DNA of 64,000 nucleotides from Streptococcus mitis B6 (GCF_000027165.1 NC_013853.1:992001-1056000); one strand, 5' to 3'. Positions 17,862 through 28,969 are shown, counted from the stretch's first letter. Notes: a model not told the origin generated them from the sequence alone. A program made the numbers and translations.

Positions 17862-18179
17862 ATGAATAGAGAAGAAGTAACATTGTTAGGTTTTGAAATC
17901 GTAGCCTATGCTGGCGATGCTCGTTCAAAACTATTGGAAGCCTTGAAGGCTGCTGAAGCTGGCGATTTTGCGAAAGCAGATAGCTTAGTCGAGGAAGCTG
18001 GTTCTTGCATTGCAGAGGCTCACCACGCGCAAACAAGTCTATTAACTAAGGAAGCTTCAGGTGAGGACTTAGCTTATAGTGTAACCATGATGCATGGCCA
18101 AGACCACTTGATGACAACTATTTTGTTAAAAGATTTGATGCACCATTTAATTGAACTCTACAAGAGAGGAGTTAAATAA
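17862..18179 (+). CDS. lacF: Lactose PTS EIIA component LacF
   Basis: 105 residues, lactose/cellobiose EIIA family, an all-helical trimer. Phospho-accepting histidine in the MMHGQDHLM segment near residue 80. Transfers phosphate from HPr to the EIIB domain of LacE. AAGGAGG ribosome site. The last base of its stop codon overlaps the lacE start (ATAATGA-type junction), giving tight translational coupling. Confidence 0.95.
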   Translation: MNREEVTLLGFEIVAYAGDARSKLLEALKAAEAGDFAKADSLVEEAGSCIAEAHHAQTSLLTKEASGEDLAYSVTMMHGQDHLMTTILLKDLMHHLIELYKRGVK

Positions 18180-19870
18180 TGAATAAACTAATTGAATTTA
18201 TTGAGAAAGGAAAACCTTTCTTTGAGAAATTATCTCGTAATATCTATCTTCGTGCTATTCGTGATGGTTTCATTGCAGGTATGCCTGTTATTCTCTTCTC
18301 AAGTATCTTTATCTTGATTGCCTTTGTACCAAACTCATGGGGCTTTAAATGGTCTGATGAAGTTGTAGCTTTTCTGATGAAACCTTACAGCTATTCAATG
18401 GGAATTCTGGCTCTCTTAGTAGCTGGTACAACTGCCAAGTCATTGACCGACTCAGTAAACCGTAGCATGGAGAAAACCAATCAAATCAACTATATGTCAA
18501 CACTGTTGGCAGCAATTGTTGGTTTGTTAATGTTGGCAGCTGATCCTATCGAAAATGGTCTAGCTACTGGATTTTTAGGGACAAAAGGTTTGCTTTCAGC
18601 CTTCCTTTCAGCCTTTGTTACCGTAGCAATCTATAAAGTTTGTGTTAAGAACAACGTCACTATTCGTATGCCTGACGAAGTTCCACCAAATATCTCACAA
18701 GTTTTTAAAGATGTGATTCCATTCACTCTCTCAGTTGTTTCACTTTATGCTCTTGATTTACTAGCTCGTCATTTTGTTGGTTCTAGTGTGGCAGAATCAA
18801 TCGGTAAATTCTTTGCTCCATTATTCTCTGCAGCTGATGGCTATCTAGGTATTACCATTATCTTTGGTGCCTTTGCCTTCTTCTGGTTTGTTGGTATCCA
18901 TGGTCCATCTATCGTTGAGCCTGCTATCGCAGCTATTACCTATGCTAATGCCGAAGTCAACTTGAACCTTCTCCAACAAGGTATGCACGCTGACAAGATT
19001 CTTACTTCTGGTACACAAATGTTTATCGTTACCATGGGTGGTACTGGTGCGACATTGGTTGTTCCATTCATGTTTATGTGGTTAACAAAATCGAAACGTA
19101 ACCGTGCAATCGGACGTGCTTCAGTAGTTCCAACTTTCTTTGGTGTAAACGAACCAATCTTGTTTGGTGCACCACTTGTATTGAACCCAATCTTCTTCAT
19201 TCCATTTATCTTTGCTCCAATCGCAAACGTTTGGATCTTCAAATTCTTTATTGAAACACTTGGAATGAACTCATTTACTGCTAATCTACCATGGACAACT
19301 CCAGCTCCATTAGGTCTAGTTCTTGGTACGAACTTCCAATTTCTATCATTCATTCTTGCTGCTTTTCTAATCGTGGTTGACGTAGTCATTTACTATCCAT
19401 TCCTTAAAGTCTATGATGAACAAATTCTTGAAGAAGAGCGTTCAGGTAAATCTAATGATGAATTGAAAGAAAAAGTTGCTGCAAACTTCAACACTGCAAA
19501 AGCAGATGCTATTCTTGAAAAAGCTGGTGTAGAAGCAGTACAAAATACCATCACTGAAGAAACAAATGTCCTCGTTCTCTGTGCTGGTGGAGGGACAAGT
19601 GGACTTCTTGCGAATGCTTTGAATAAGGCAGCAGCAGAATACAATGTCCCTGTGAAAGCAGCAGCAGGTGGCTATGGTGCTCACCGTGAAATGTTGCCAG
19701 AGTTTGATTTAGTTATCCTTGCCCCTCAAGTGGCTTCAAACTTTGAAGATATGAAAGCAGAAACCGATAAACTCGGTATTAAACTTGCCAAGACAGAAGG
19801 AGCTCAATACATCAAATTAACTCGTGATGGAAAAGGTGCTCTTGCATTCGTACAAGCTCAATTCGATTAA
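18179..19870 (+). CDS. lacE: Lactose PTS EIICB permease LacE
   Basis: 563 residues. The N-terminal EIIC membrane domain (about 1-420, eight to ten helices; [16 protein letters not shown] and [18 protein letters not shown] are family signatures) is fused to a cytoplasmic EIIB domain (about 465-563) with the phosphocysteine in [13 protein letters not shown]. Imports lactose as lactose-6-phosphate, which LacG then cleaves. Full length and intact. Confidence 0.96.
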   Translation: MNKLIEFIEKGKPFFEKLSRNIYLRAIRDGFIAGMPVILFSSIFILIAFVPNSWGFKWSDEVVAFLMKPYSYSMGILALLVAGTTAKSLTDSVNRSMEKTNQINYMSTLLAAIVGLLMLAADPIENGLATGFLGTKGLLSAFLSAFVTVAIYKVCVKNNVTIRMPDEVPPNISQVFKDVIPFTLSVVSLYALDLLARHFVGSSVAESIGKFFAPLFSAADGYLGITIIFGAFAFFWFVGIHGPSIVEPAIAAITYANAEVNLNLLQQGMHADKILTSGTQMFIVTMGGTGATLVVPFMFMWLTKSKRNRAIGRASVVPTFFGVNEPILFGAPLVLNPIFFIPFIFAPIANVWIFKFFIETLGMNSFTANLPWTTPAPLGLVLGTNFQFLSFILAAFLIVVDVVIYYPFLKVYDEQILEEERSGKSNDELKEKVAANFNTAKADAILEKAGVEAVQNTITEETNVLVLCAGGGTSGLLANALNKAAAEYNVPVKAAAGGYGAHREMLPEFDLVILAPQVASNFEDMKAETDKLGIKLAKTEGAQYIKLTRDGKGALAFVQAQFD

Positions 19871-20075
19871 CGATAGGGACTATAAAACAGTCTCCTCTCG
19901 TTACGGAAATCGCTATGGCGAATTTCCTAATCGCCTTGTTAATTCGTCGGTAAAAAGATATTGTTTTTACCTCCTCATGTCACAATTCGGTGACTTGGTA
20001 CAAGAAGTGAGATGGAGAAGGATGGCTCACTGACTCCTCTCCTCTCACTTTTACTTTATTTAAATTAAGAAATAG
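19871..20075 (+). other. lacE-lacG intergenic RNA structure
   Basis: 205 bases with no convincing gene. A purine/pyrimidine hairpin AGTGAGAtGGAGAaGGA (20007-20023) with TCCTCTCCTCTCACT (20035-20049), followed by TTTTACTTT, can act as a partial terminator or mRNA stabiliser. Upstream smaller helices (CGTTACGGAAATCGC / GGCGAATTTCCTAA; TTACCTCC) suggest further folding. It would lower LacG relative to LacE. Confidence 0.5.
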
Positions 20076-21491
<1,416 letters not shown>

Positions 21492-21533
21492 TAGAATGAG
21501 TAATTAGATATAGAATTTTAGTGAGGCATAAAG

Positions 21534-21791
21534 ATGTTTAAAGATTTTATCCAATCAATTTATGAAAAAGTTTATATTATCAATTTTGATAAATGTTCTC
21601 AAATACCTTGTTTGACTAATGAGGAGCTGAAAAAACTTGGGAAATGGTATGTCTCTACCGGTAAAGAATGGATTTGCCATTCAGACTATGAGCTGGAAGA
21701 ATTTAAAAATATCTTTTTAAATTTTATCAGTCCTGAAGAATGGGATAATATCTCCTTTGATTCAGATTTTATGCCGTTTCAACAATCATAA
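21534..21791 (+). CDS. Small hypothetical protein
   Basis: 85 residues, acidic, with aromatic-rich segments (KEWICHSDYELEEFKNIF) and three cysteines; no signal peptide or membrane segment. Starts at an ATG 42 bp after lacG with GTGAGG as a modest ribosome site, and ends just before a strong terminator, so it is probably the last cistron of the lac transcript. I do not recognise the family. Codon use is AT-rich like accessory genes. A real gene is likely from length and position. Confidence 0.5.
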   Translation: MFKDFIQSIYEKVYIINFDKCSQIPCLTNEELKKLGKWYVSTGKEWICHSDYELEEFKNIFLNFISPEEWDNISFDSDFMPFQQS

Positions 21792-21827
21792 AGAATCTAG
21801 GAAACTCTTTGTAACAATCTTCATCCA

Positions 21828-21874
21828 AAAATGCGTCATATCAAGATTCTTATTTTCTTGATATGACGCATTTT
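21828..21874. terminator. Bidirectional terminator between lac genes and lacR
   Basis: AAAATGCGTCATATCAAG (21828-21845) and its exact complement at 21857-21874 form a perfect 18-bp stem with an 11-base loop, with A-rich and T-rich sides serving both converging transcripts. Confidence 0.85.
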
Positions 21875-21895
21875 AAATTTTATCAATACTCAGTT

Positions 21896-22663
21896 TTATG
21901 GTTTAGAAAGAATAATTTTTGTTTGTTTTGAAAGTTGTTCAAACGTTTCTTTGCTCAGTTTAGAATCTGAAACGATGGTATCGATATCAGAGATATTGTA
22001 GAAGGTATAAAAATCAAATTTATTGAACTTACTATTGTCAGCTAGTAAGTATTTTTTATTGGAATTGTTGAGGGCGATGCGTTGGGATTCACCTTCCTCT
22101 TCGCTGAAGGTCGCAATTGCATTGTCCTTAATACCATTACAGCTAACGAAGGCTTTAGAAAATTGTAAATTAGCCAAGTTTTGCAAGGTTAGTGTTCCGA
22201 CAAAGGCTCCAGTGATGGAGCGATAGTTGCCACCGATTAAAATCAAATCTGTTAGTTTTCGTTCGTTTAGGATGAGAAAGACTGGTAAACTGTTTGTTAC
22301 AACACGAATATTATCAATTGGAAGTTCACGAGCAAAAGATTCCAAGGTTGTCCCTGGGCCGATAAAAATAGTTTCCCCCTCATCGATTAAATGGCCTGCA
22401 AAACGGCTGATTTCTTGTTTTTCTGCAATCTGTAAGCTTTGTTTTTCAATATTGGAACGTTCATTATTTAAAATAGAACCTGTGCGAATTTTTTCAGCTC
22501 CCCCGTGCACCCGAACAAGTAAATCTTTGTCAGCTAACTCTTGCAAGTAGCGTCTGGCAGTCATATCGGATACATCTAAGCGAGCCATGATTTCTTTTAC
22601 AGTAATAGTTCCCTTTGTATTTACCGTTTCTAGAATATTATCTAGTTTTTCCTGCTTTAACAT
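21896..22663 (-). CDS. lacR: Lactose PTS repressor LacR (DeoR family)
   Basis: 255 residues from the ATG at 22663 (AGAGGTG ribosome site; an in-frame GTG 9 bp upstream is rejected). DeoR-type helix-turn-helix (TVKEIMARLDVSDMTARRYLQELADKDL, about residues 17-44) and C-terminal sugar-phosphate sensing domain (FIGPGTTLESFARELP). In lactic streptococci LacR is released from DNA by tagatose-6-phosphate. It should control lacABCD and lacTFEG and, from the motif repeats at 5700, the galactose-type PTS. Its own upstream region (22700-22745) is rich in TTTTGTTTT blocks, suggesting autoregulation. Confidence 0.9.
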   Translation of the reverse strand: MLKQEKLDNILETVNTKGTITVKEIMARLDVSDMTARRYLQELADKDLLVRVHGGAEKIRTGSILNNERSNIEKQSLQIAEKQEISRFAGHLIDEGETIFIGPGTTLESFARELPIDNIRVVTNSLPVFLILNERKLTDLILIGGNYRSITGAFVGTLTLQNLANLQFSKAFVSCNGIKDNAIATFSEEEGESQRIALNNSNKKYLLADNSKFNKFDFYTFYNISDIDTIVSDSKLSKETFEQLSKQTKIILSKP

Positions 22664-22680
22664 CCTTATCACCTCTATTT

Positions 22681-22713
22681 CTATTACTATTTTATCATAA
22701 AGTATTCAATCAA
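22681..22713 (-). promoter_or_regulatory. Promoter of lacR
   Basis: Minus-strand TTGATT, 17-bp spacer, TAAAAT, preceded by a TGTTTT-rich stretch that may hold LacR sites. Confidence 0.5.
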
Positions 22714-22740
22714 TCAATTTAAAAAACAAAAGAAAACAAA

Positions 22741-22779
22741 AACAAAAATACCATGGTTGTTTTAAACAGACCATGATAT
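22741..22779 (-). terminator. Terminator after nrdF
   Basis: ATACCATGGT (22748-22757) and ACCATGATAT (22770-22779) form a stem; on the minus strand a TTTTTG run follows. Confidence 0.7.
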
Positions 22780-22805
22780 TTGTTATCAGTACCGGGATAG
22801 TTGAA

Positions 22806-23771
22806 TTAGTCCAAACCGTAGTTGTAGTCATCGTCTTGCATGGCTTCAACTTCGCCAAGGAGGTAACCATTTCCGACTTGAGAGAAGAAGTCGTGGTTAG
22901 ATGTTCCGGTTGAAATACCGTTCATAACGATTGGGTTGACATCATCAGCTGAATCTGGGAAGAGTGGATCTTGTCCCAGGTTCATGAGAGCCTTGTTGGC
23001 ATTGTAGCGAAGGAAGGTTTTGACTTCTTCCGTCCAACCAACACCGTCATAGAGGCTCTCTGTATAGCCTTCTTCGTTCTCGTAGAGAGTGTAGAGCAGG
23101 TCGTACATCCATTCTTTAAGTTTTTCTTGCTCTTCTTCAGGTAATTCATTGAAACCGAGTTGGAATTTATATCCGATGTAGGTTCCGTGAACAGATTCAT
23201 CACGAATAATCAATTTAATGATTTCCGCAACGTTGGCTAGTTTGTTGTTACCAAGATAGTAGAGGGGGGTGAAAAAACCAGAGTAGAAGAGGAAGGTTTC
23301 GAGGAAGACGCTGGCAACTTTCTTTTCAAGTGGGCTACCATTTAGGTAGATTTCGTTGACAATCTCTGCCTTCTTTTGTAGGTAAGGATTGGTATTGGTC
23401 CATTCGAAAATTTCTTCAATCTCAGCCTTAGTATTCAAGGTAGAGAAGATTGATGAGTAAGATTTAGCGTGAACAGATTCCATAAATTGGATGTTATTGA
23501 AAACAGCTTCCTCATGTGGTGTACGGATGTCCGAGCGAAGGGCTTGAACCCCAGTTTCAGATTGCATGGTATCCAAGAGAGTTAATCCACCAAAGACTTT
23601 ACCGACCAGGTCTTTTTCCTTGTTTGATAACTTTCTCCAGTCATCCAAGTCATTTGATAAGGGAATACGTGTATCAAGCCAGAATTGCTCCGTCAGCTTT
23701 TCCCAAGTTGATTTGTCGATGACATCTTCGATGGCATTCCAGTTAATGGCTTTGTAGTAAGTTTGTGACAT
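22806..23771 (-). CDS. nrdF: Class Ib ribonucleotide reductase small subunit NrdF
   Basis: 321 residues, ferritin-like R2 fold. Carries the di-metal ligands in the LTLLDTMQSE, FMESVHAKSYSSIF and IRDESVHGTYIGYKF segments and the conserved radical-site tyrosine near the first helix pair. It holds the (Mn or Fe) tyrosyl radical that starts nucleotide reduction in NrdE. No nrdI lies in this cluster; streptococci keep it elsewhere. Last gene of the minus-strand nrdHEKF operon. Confidence 0.95.
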   Translation of the reverse strand: MSQTYYKAINWNAIEDVIDKSTWEKLTEQFWLDTRIPLSNDLDDWRKLSNKEKDLVGKVFGGLTLLDTMQSETGVQALRSDIRTPHEEAVFNNIQFMESVHAKSYSSIFSTLNTKAEIEEIFEWTNTNPYLQKKAEIVNEIYLNGSPLEKKVASVFLETFLFYSGFFTPLYYLGNNKLANVAEIIKLIIRDESVHGTYIGYKFQLGFNELPEEEQEKLKEWMYDLLYTLYENEEGYTESLYDGVGWTEEVKTFLRYNANKALMNLGQDPLFPDSADDVNPIVMNGISTGTSNHDFFSQVGNGYLLGEVEAMQDDDYNYGLD

Positions 23772-23798
23772 GTTTTCTTCTTTCGATCTTGTAAAAAA

Positions 23799-23986
23799 TT
23801 ATTTTCTTCTTTTTCCTGCTAAGTGTTTAGCGCCCTCTGAACTTCCGTGTCTCAGTCCATCAGAAGCTACTTTATCAACCTTCTTTTTCATGAAGGAATT
23901 TTCCTTTTTTAAAGATGAATTCTCTTTTTTTAAAAATGAAATTTCTTTTTTTTATTTTCTTGTTTTGTTTTACCAAATAAAAACAA
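23799..23986 (-). pseudogene. nrdK: NrdK-like small coiled-coil protein, frameshifted at an A8 tract
   Basis: Between nrdE and nrdF a TTG start at 23986 with an AGGAG ribosome site opens a frame beginning FLFGKTKQEN and stopping early. An eight-A run (complement of 23946-23953) shifts the frame; adding one A restores 62 residues with a lysine/glutamate-rich coiled-coil repeat (ISFLKKENSSLKKENSF) and the basic end GAKHLAGKRRK, stopping at 23799. The position matches nrdK of streptococcal nrdHEKF operons, whose function is unknown. A 30-residue in-frame remnant from an internal ATG (MKKKVDKVASDG) could still be made. True mutation, slippage site and sequencing error cannot be told apart here. 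Confidence 0.65.
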
Positions 23987-24061
23987 TTTATCAGTCTCCT
24001 AAAATGAATAAAAGTTAGAAAAAATTACGAACAGTATCAATTGTATTTATAGAGCGACGAA

Positions 24062-26221
24062 TTAAATCACACAGCTTTCACATTGGTTAGCACCAACTTC
24101 TCCACCGTCATCTGTAAAGGTACGAACGTAGTAGATAGACTTGATACCCTTGTTAAAGGCATAGTTACGAAGGATAGACAAGTCACGTGTCGTTTGTTTG
24201 TTTTCTTTCTTCCATTCGTAAAGACCTTTTGGAATGTCACTACGCATGAAGAGGGTGAGTGAAAGTCCTTGGTCCACGTGCTCAGTTGCAGCAGCATAGA
24301 CATCAATAACCTTACGCATATCCATGTCGTAAGCAGAAGTGTAGTAAGGAATGGTTTCTGTTGACAAGCCAGCAGCAGGGTAGTAGATTTTACCGATTTT
24401 CTTTTCTTGACGTTCTTCGATACGTTGCGTAATCGGGTGGATAGAAGCAGAGACGTCATTGATGTAACTGATCGAACCATTTGGCGCTACAGCAAGGCGG
24501 TTTTGGTGGTAAAGACCATCTGCTTGAACCTTGTCGCGAAGTTCAGCCCAGTCAGCAGCACTTGGGATAAAGACATCTTTAAAAAGTTCTTTAACACGGT
24601 CTGATTTTGGAATAAATTCGCCTGTAATATACTTGTCGAAGTAGCTTCCCTTAGCATAGTCTGATTTTTCAAAGTTGTGGAAGGTGATACCACGTTCACG
24701 CGCGATATTGTTTGATTCTACCAAGGTCCAGTAGTTCATGAGCATGAAGTAGATGCTAGTAAACTCAACAGACTCAGGGGATCCATACTCAATCAGTTGT
24801 TGCGCAAGGTAGCTGTGAAGTCCCATGGCACCAAGTCCAAAGGTGTGAGCTTGGCTATTTCCGTGGTCGATGGTAGGAACAGCTACGATGTGTGAACTAT
24901 CTGTAACGAAAGTAAGGGCACGAACCATAGCACGGATAGAACGACCAAAATCAGGTGAAGTCATCATGTTGACCACGTTGGTTGAACCAAGGTTACATGA
25001 AACGTCCGTTCCCATTTGAAGGAATTCTTGAGCATCGTTGATCAAGCTTGGTTCTTGGACTTGAAGAATCTCAGAACACAAATTACTCATGATAATCTTT
25101 CCATCAACAGGATTTGCACGGTTAGCCGTGTCGATGTTGACTACATAAGGGTAGCCAGACTCTTGTTGCAATTTAGAGATTTCAGTTTCCAAATCACGCG
25201 CCTTGATTTTTGTCTTACGGATATTTGGATTTGCGACCAATTCATCGTATTTTTCAGTAATGTCGATGTAGTTGAATGGCACACCGTATTCTTTTTCTAC
25301 AGAGTAAGGGCTGAAGAGGTACATTTCTTCATTTTTACGCGCCAATTCGTAGAATTTATCGGGTACTACAACACCAAGTGATAGGGTTTTGACACGAACT
25401 TTTTCATCAGCGTTTTCTTTCTTAGTTGAAAGGAAGGCGATGATGTCTGGGTGGAAGACGTTGAGGTAGACAACACCAGCACCTTGACGTTGACCCAATT
25501 GGTTAGAGTAAGAGAAGCTGTCTTCGAAGAGTTTCATGACTGGTACGACACCAGAAGCTGCTCCTTCGTAGCCTTTGATAGGTGCACCAGCTTCACGAAG
25601 ATTGCTGAGGGTAATTCCCACACCACCACCAATACGTGAAAGTTGAAGAGCTGAGTTGATAGAACGTCCGATAGAGTTCATATCATCCGTCACTTGGATT
25701 AGAAAACAAGATACCAACTCCCCACGACGAGCACGTCCAGCATTGAGGAAAGAAGGAGTAGCTGGTTGGTAGCGTTGATAGATGATTTCATTGGCAATAT
25801 CAATTGCAACAGCTTCATTCCCATCAGCGAAATAAAGGGCGTTAAAGAAGACACGGTCTTCCATACTTTCAAGATAATATTCACCGTCGTTGGTTTTTAA
25901 GGCATATTGATTGTAAAATTTATAGGCAGCCATGAAAGACTTGAATTGGAAGTTTTGGTCTTTGATAAATTGTGACAATTCTTCCAAGAACTCTGGACGG
26001 TATTTCTTGATAAAGGCTGTTTCGATGTAGTTGTGGTCAATGAGGTAGTTGATTTTATCTTTAATTGAATCAAAAACCATAGTGTTTGGAACGACATTTT
26101 CTTTAAAGAAGGCATCCAAGGCTTCTTTATCTTTATGAAGCATGATTTGTCCATTGACAGGACGGTTGATTTCGTTATTGAGACGGAAGTAAGTCACGTC
26201 CTCAAGATGTTTTAATCCCAT
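24062..26221 (-). CDS. nrdE: Class Ib ribonucleotide reductase large subunit NrdE
   Basis: 719 residues, R1 fold. Active-site features: NLCSEI with the thiyl-radical cysteine near residue 383, the substrate-binding redox cysteine in GELVSCFLIQ near residue 170, and the C-terminal relay pair in NQCESCVI that NrdH reduces. It converts ribonucleoside diphosphates to deoxy forms aerobically. The short N-terminus without an ATP cone is typical of class Ib. Operon order is nrdH, nrdE, nrdK, nrdF. Confidence 0.96.
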   Translation of the reverse strand: MGLKHLEDVTYFRLNNEINRPVNGQIMLHKDKEALDAFFKENVVPNTMVFDSIKDKINYLIDHNYIETAFIKKYRPEFLEELSQFIKDQNFQFKSFMAAYKFYNQYALKTNDGEYYLESMEDRVFFNALYFADGNEAVAIDIANEIIYQRYQPATPSFLNAGRARRGELVSCFLIQVTDDMNSIGRSINSALQLSRIGGGVGITLSNLREAGAPIKGYEGAASGVVPVMKLFEDSFSYSNQLGQRQGAGVVYLNVFHPDIIAFLSTKKENADEKVRVKTLSLGVVVPDKFYELARKNEEMYLFSPYSVEKEYGVPFNYIDITEKYDELVANPNIRKTKIKARDLETEISKLQQESGYPYVVNIDTANRANPVDGKIIMSNLCSEILQVQEPSLINDAQEFLQMGTDVSCNLGSTNVVNMMTSPDFGRSIRAMVRALTFVTDSSHIVAVPTIDHGNSQAHTFGLGAMGLHSYLAQQLIEYGSPESVEFTSIYFMLMNYWTLVESNNIARERGITFHNFEKSDYAKGSYFDKYITGEFIPKSDRVKELFKDVFIPSAADWAELRDKVQADGLYHQNRLAVAPNGSISYINDVSASIHPITQRIEERQEKKIGKIYYPAAGLSTETIPYYTSAYDMDMRKVIDVYAAATEHVDQGLSLTLFMRSDIPKGLYEWKKENKQTTRDLSILRNYAFNKGIKSIYYVRTFTDDGGEVGANQCESCVI

Positions 26222-26301
26222 AAAATTTCCCTTATCTAATTACAAAAGAAAGGCTTCTAAGTTAGCCCTAGAAGCAGTTTCTTCTGGATGATGTACTAAG
26301 A

Positions 26302-26520
26302 TTATGCTAATTGTTTCAGTTTTCCTGGTTGGAAACCTGAAAAGACTTCAGTTGGTGTTTGGATAACAGGAGCTGCGTTAAAACCGAGCTCTTTAACTTG
26401 ATCGATGTACTCAGGCTGCTCATCAAGATTGATTTCACGATAAGAGACATTATTACTGTCCAAGAAACGCTTGGTCATTTTACATTGGACACAATTGTTT
26501 TTAGAATAAACGGTTACCAT
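26302..26520 (-). CDS. nrdH: Glutaredoxin-like NrdH redoxin
   Basis: 72 residues from the ATG at 26520 (AGAGGAG ribosome site; the longer reading to 26538 is rejected). Redox motif CVQCK at residues 9-13, cis-proline block APVIQT, and C-terminal GFQPGKLKQL. NrdH has a glutaredoxin-like sequence but is reduced by thioredoxin reductase, and it passes electrons to NrdE. First gene of the nrd operon. Confidence 0.93.
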   Translation of the reverse strand: MVTVYSKNNCVQCKMTKRFLDSNNVSYREINLDEQPEYIDQVKELGFNAAPVIQTPTEVFSGFQPGKLKQLA

Positions 26521-26554
26521 TGTGTAACTCCTCTTCAAAATTTAATACTATCTT

Positions 26555-26582
26555 AGTATATCAGAAAATAAAAATTTGTCAA
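26555..26582 (-). promoter_or_regulatory. Promoter of nrdHEKF
   Basis: Minus-strand TTGACA (26582-26577), 16-bp spacer, TATACT (26560-26555). Confidence 0.75.
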
Positions 26583-26589
26583 TGATTTG

Positions 26590-26708
26590 AACTAAATATA
26601 GTGGTCAGTTTTTCTACTCAAGCTCACAAAACACAATATGTAGTGTTTGCTTTATAAAATAGCAATGATTATCCTATAAATCGTTTTTAAAGAAACTATA
26701 TCCTGTGT
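26590..26708. promoter_or_regulatory. Putative NrdR boxes upstream of nrdH
   Basis: ACACAATATGTAGTGT at 26631-26646 fits the NrdR-box pattern closely. AAACTATATCCTGTGT at 26693-26708 lies 62 bp away (about six helical turns), and a weaker AACTAAATATAGTGGT occurs at 26590-26605, next to the -35 box. NrdR senses dATP/ATP and represses ribonucleotide reductase genes. Confidence 0.6.
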
Positions 26709-26778
26709 TTTGTTATCTATGATAGAAGATTTTCAGCAAGTTATCTGAAAGGAAATTGAAGGAAAATCCAGAAAATGC

Positions 26779-26807
26779 TTGAAAAAAATCCTAGAAGATG
26801 GTATAAT
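26779..26807 (+). promoter_or_regulatory. Promoter of ptsHI
   Basis: TTGAAA (26779-26784), 17-bp spacer, TATAAT (26802-26807), 64 bp before ptsH. Confidence 0.75.
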
Positions 26808-26870
26808 ACCAAATTGTAAGGGTTATCACATATAACTCAAAAAAAGAAAGAACAAAAGGAGAGTCAAACT

Positions 26871-27134
26871 ATGGCTTCTAAAGATTTCCACGTAGTGGCA
26901 GAAACAGGTATTCACGCACGTCCAGCAACATTGTTGGTACAAACTGCTAGCAAATTTGCTTCAGATATCACTCTTGAGTACAAAGGTAAATCAGTTAACC
27001 TTAAATCAATTATGGGTGTTATGAGTATTGGTGTTGGCCAAGGTGCTGACGTAACTATCTCAGCTGAAGGTGCAGATGCAGATGACGCTATCGCTGCAAT
27101 CTCAGAAACAATGGAAAAAGAAGGATTGGCATAA
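26871..27134 (+). CDS. ptsH: Phosphocarrier protein HPr
   Basis: 87 residues. Phosphohistidine in [14 protein letters not shown] (His15) and the regulatory serine in [11 protein letters not shown] (Ser46), target of HPr kinase/phosphorylase. HPr-His-P feeds every PTS EIIA, including LacF and GatA in this window, and phosphorylates the PRDs of LacT. HPr-Ser-P is the CcpA co-repressor. AAAGGAGAG ribosome site. Codon use is that of a highly expressed gene. Confidence 0.98.
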   Translation: MASKDFHVVAETGIHARPATLLVQTASKFASDITLEYKGKSVNLKSIMGVMSIGVGQGADVTISAEGADADDAIAAISETMEKEGLA

Positions 27135-27139
27135 GGGAA

Positions 27140-28873
27140 ATGACAGAAATGCTTAAAGGAATCGCAGCATCTGACGGTGTTGCAGTTGCAAAAGCATATC
27201 TACTCGTTCAACCGGATTTGTCATTCGAGACTATTTCAGTCGAAGATACAAACGCAGAAGAGGCTCGTTTGGATGTTGCTCTTGAAGCTTCTCAAAACGA
27301 GCTTTCTCTTATCCGCGAGAAAGCTGTAGGTACGCTTGGTGAAGAAGCGGCTCAAGTTTTTGACGCTCATTTGATGGTTCTTTCTGACCCAGAATTGATT
27401 GGTCAGATTAAAGAAACAATTCGTGCTAAGAAAGTCAATGCAGAAGCAGGTCTTAAAGAAGTGACTGACATGTTCATCACTATCTTTGAAGGCATGGAAG
27501 ACAACCCATACATGCAAGAACGTGCAGCGGATATCCGAGACGTGACAAAACGTGTATTGGCAAACCTTCTTGGTAAGAAATTGCCAAACCCAGCTTCTAT
27601 AAATGAAGAAGTAATCGTGATTGCGCATGACTTGACACCATCTGATACAGCTCAATTAGACAAAAACTTTGTAAAAGCTTTTGTAACAAACATCGGTGGA
27701 CGTACAAGCCACTCAGCTATCATGGCACGTACACTTGAAATTGCAGCTGTATTGGGAACAAATAACATCACTGAAGTGGTGAAAGACGGTGATATCCTTG
27801 CCGTTAACGGAATTACTGGTGAAGTGATTATCAGCCCAACAGATGAACAAGCGGCAGAATTTAAAGCAGCTGGTGAAGCTTATGCTAAACAAAAAGCTGA
27901 ATGGGCACTTTTGAAAGATGCTCAAACAGTGACTGCTGACGGTAAACACTTCGAGTTGGCAGCTAACATCGGTACTCCAAAAGATGTTGAAGGTGTTAAC
28001 AACAACGGTGCAGAAGCTGTTGGACTTTACCGTACAGAGTTCTTGTACATGGATTCTCAAGACTTCCCAACAGAAGACGAACAGTATGAAGCATACAAGG
28101 CTGTTCTTGAGGGAATGAATGGTAAACCAGTGGTTGTTCGTACAATGGATATCGGTGGAGATAAGGAACTTCCTTACTTCGATATGCCACATGAAATGAA
28201 CCCATTCCTTGGATTCCGTGCCCTTCGTATCTCTATTTCTGAAACTGGAGATGCAATGTTCCGTACACAAATCCGTGCCCTTCTTCGTGCTTCTGTTCAT
28301 GGTCAATTGCGTATCATGTTCCCAATGGTTGCCCTTTTGAAAGAATTCCGTGCAGCTAAAGCAGTTTATGAAGAAGAAAAAGCAAACCTTCTTGCTGAAG
28401 GTGTTGCAGTTGCGGATGACATCCAAGTTGGTATCATGATTGAAATCCCTGCAGCAGCGATGCTTGCAGACCAATTTGCAAAAGAAGTAGACTTCATGTC
28501 AATTGGTACAAACGACTTGATCCAATACTCAATGGCAGCAGACCGTATGAACGAACAAGTTTCATACCTTTATCAACCATATAACCCATCAATCCTTCGC
28601 TTGATCAACAACGTTATCAAGGCAGCTCACGCTGAAGGTAAATGGGCTGGTATGTGTGGTGAGATGGCTGGTGACCAAAAAGCTGTTCCACTTCTTGTCG
28701 GAATGGGCTTGGATGAATTCTCTATGTCAGCAACATCAGTACTTCGTACACGTAGCTTGATGAAGAAATTGGATACTGCTAAGATGGAAGAGTACGCTAA
28801 CCGTGCCCTTACAGAGTGTTCAACAATGGAAGAAGTCCTTGAACTTCAAAAAGAATACGTTAACTTCGATTAA
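27140..28873 (+). CDS. ptsI: PTS enzyme I (phosphoenolpyruvate-protein phosphotransferase)
   Basis: 577 residues. HPr-binding N-terminal helical domain, active histidine in [14 protein letters not shown] near residue 190, and a C-terminal PEP-binding barrel ([51 protein letters not shown]). Transfers phosphate from PEP to HPr. The ATG at 27140 follows the ptsH stop by 5 bp, the standard ptsHI arrangement. No clear terminator hairpin is seen after it. Confidence 0.98.
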   Translation: MTEMLKGIAASDGVAVAKAYLLVQPDLSFETISVEDTNAEEARLDVALEASQNELSLIREKAVGTLGEEAAQVFDAHLMVLSDPELIGQIKETIRAKKVNAEAGLKEVTDMFITIFEGMEDNPYMQERAADIRDVTKRVLANLLGKKLPNPASINEEVIVIAHDLTPSDTAQLDKNFVKAFVTNIGGRTSHSAIMARTLEIAAVLGTNNITEVVKDGDILAVNGITGEVIISPTDEQAAEFKAAGEAYAKQKAEWALLKDAQTVTADGKHFELAANIGTPKDVEGVNNNGAEAVGLYRTEFLYMDSQDFPTEDEQYEAYKAVLEGMNGKPVVVRTMDIGGDKELPYFDMPHEMNPFLGFRALRISISETGDAMFRTQIRALLRASVHGQLRIMFPMVALLKEFRAAKAVYEEEKANLLAEGVAVADDIQVGIMIEIPAAAMLADQFAKEVDFMSIGTNDLIQYSMAADRMNEQVSYLYQPYNPSILRLINNVIKAAHAEGKWAGMCGEMAGDQKAVPLLVGMGLDEFSMSATSVLRTRSLMKKLDTAKMEEYANRALTECSTMEEVLELQKEYVNFD

Positions 28874-28969
28874 TGTCATTAACCTTGTAACCTAGTTGCA
28901 ATGTTTTTTGACGCATTTTGGGAAAGTATAGTCTAATAAAGTCCACTTTTCAATGGTTCATAGGCATGG

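Noticed and set aside
19824..20033. 69-residue plus-strand reading frame between lacE and lacG
   Set aside because: It begins inside lacE in another frame, has no ribosome site and covers structured RNA; the composition is not protein-like.
23770..24018. 82-residue plus-strand frame opposite nrdK
   Set aside because: Phenylalanine-rich antisense shadow of the A-rich nrdK coding strand; no ribosome site.
27236..28474. Long minus-strand frames opposite ptsI
   Set aside because: Antisense shadows rich in Cys, Phe and His caused by biased codons of a highly expressed gene; no start signals.
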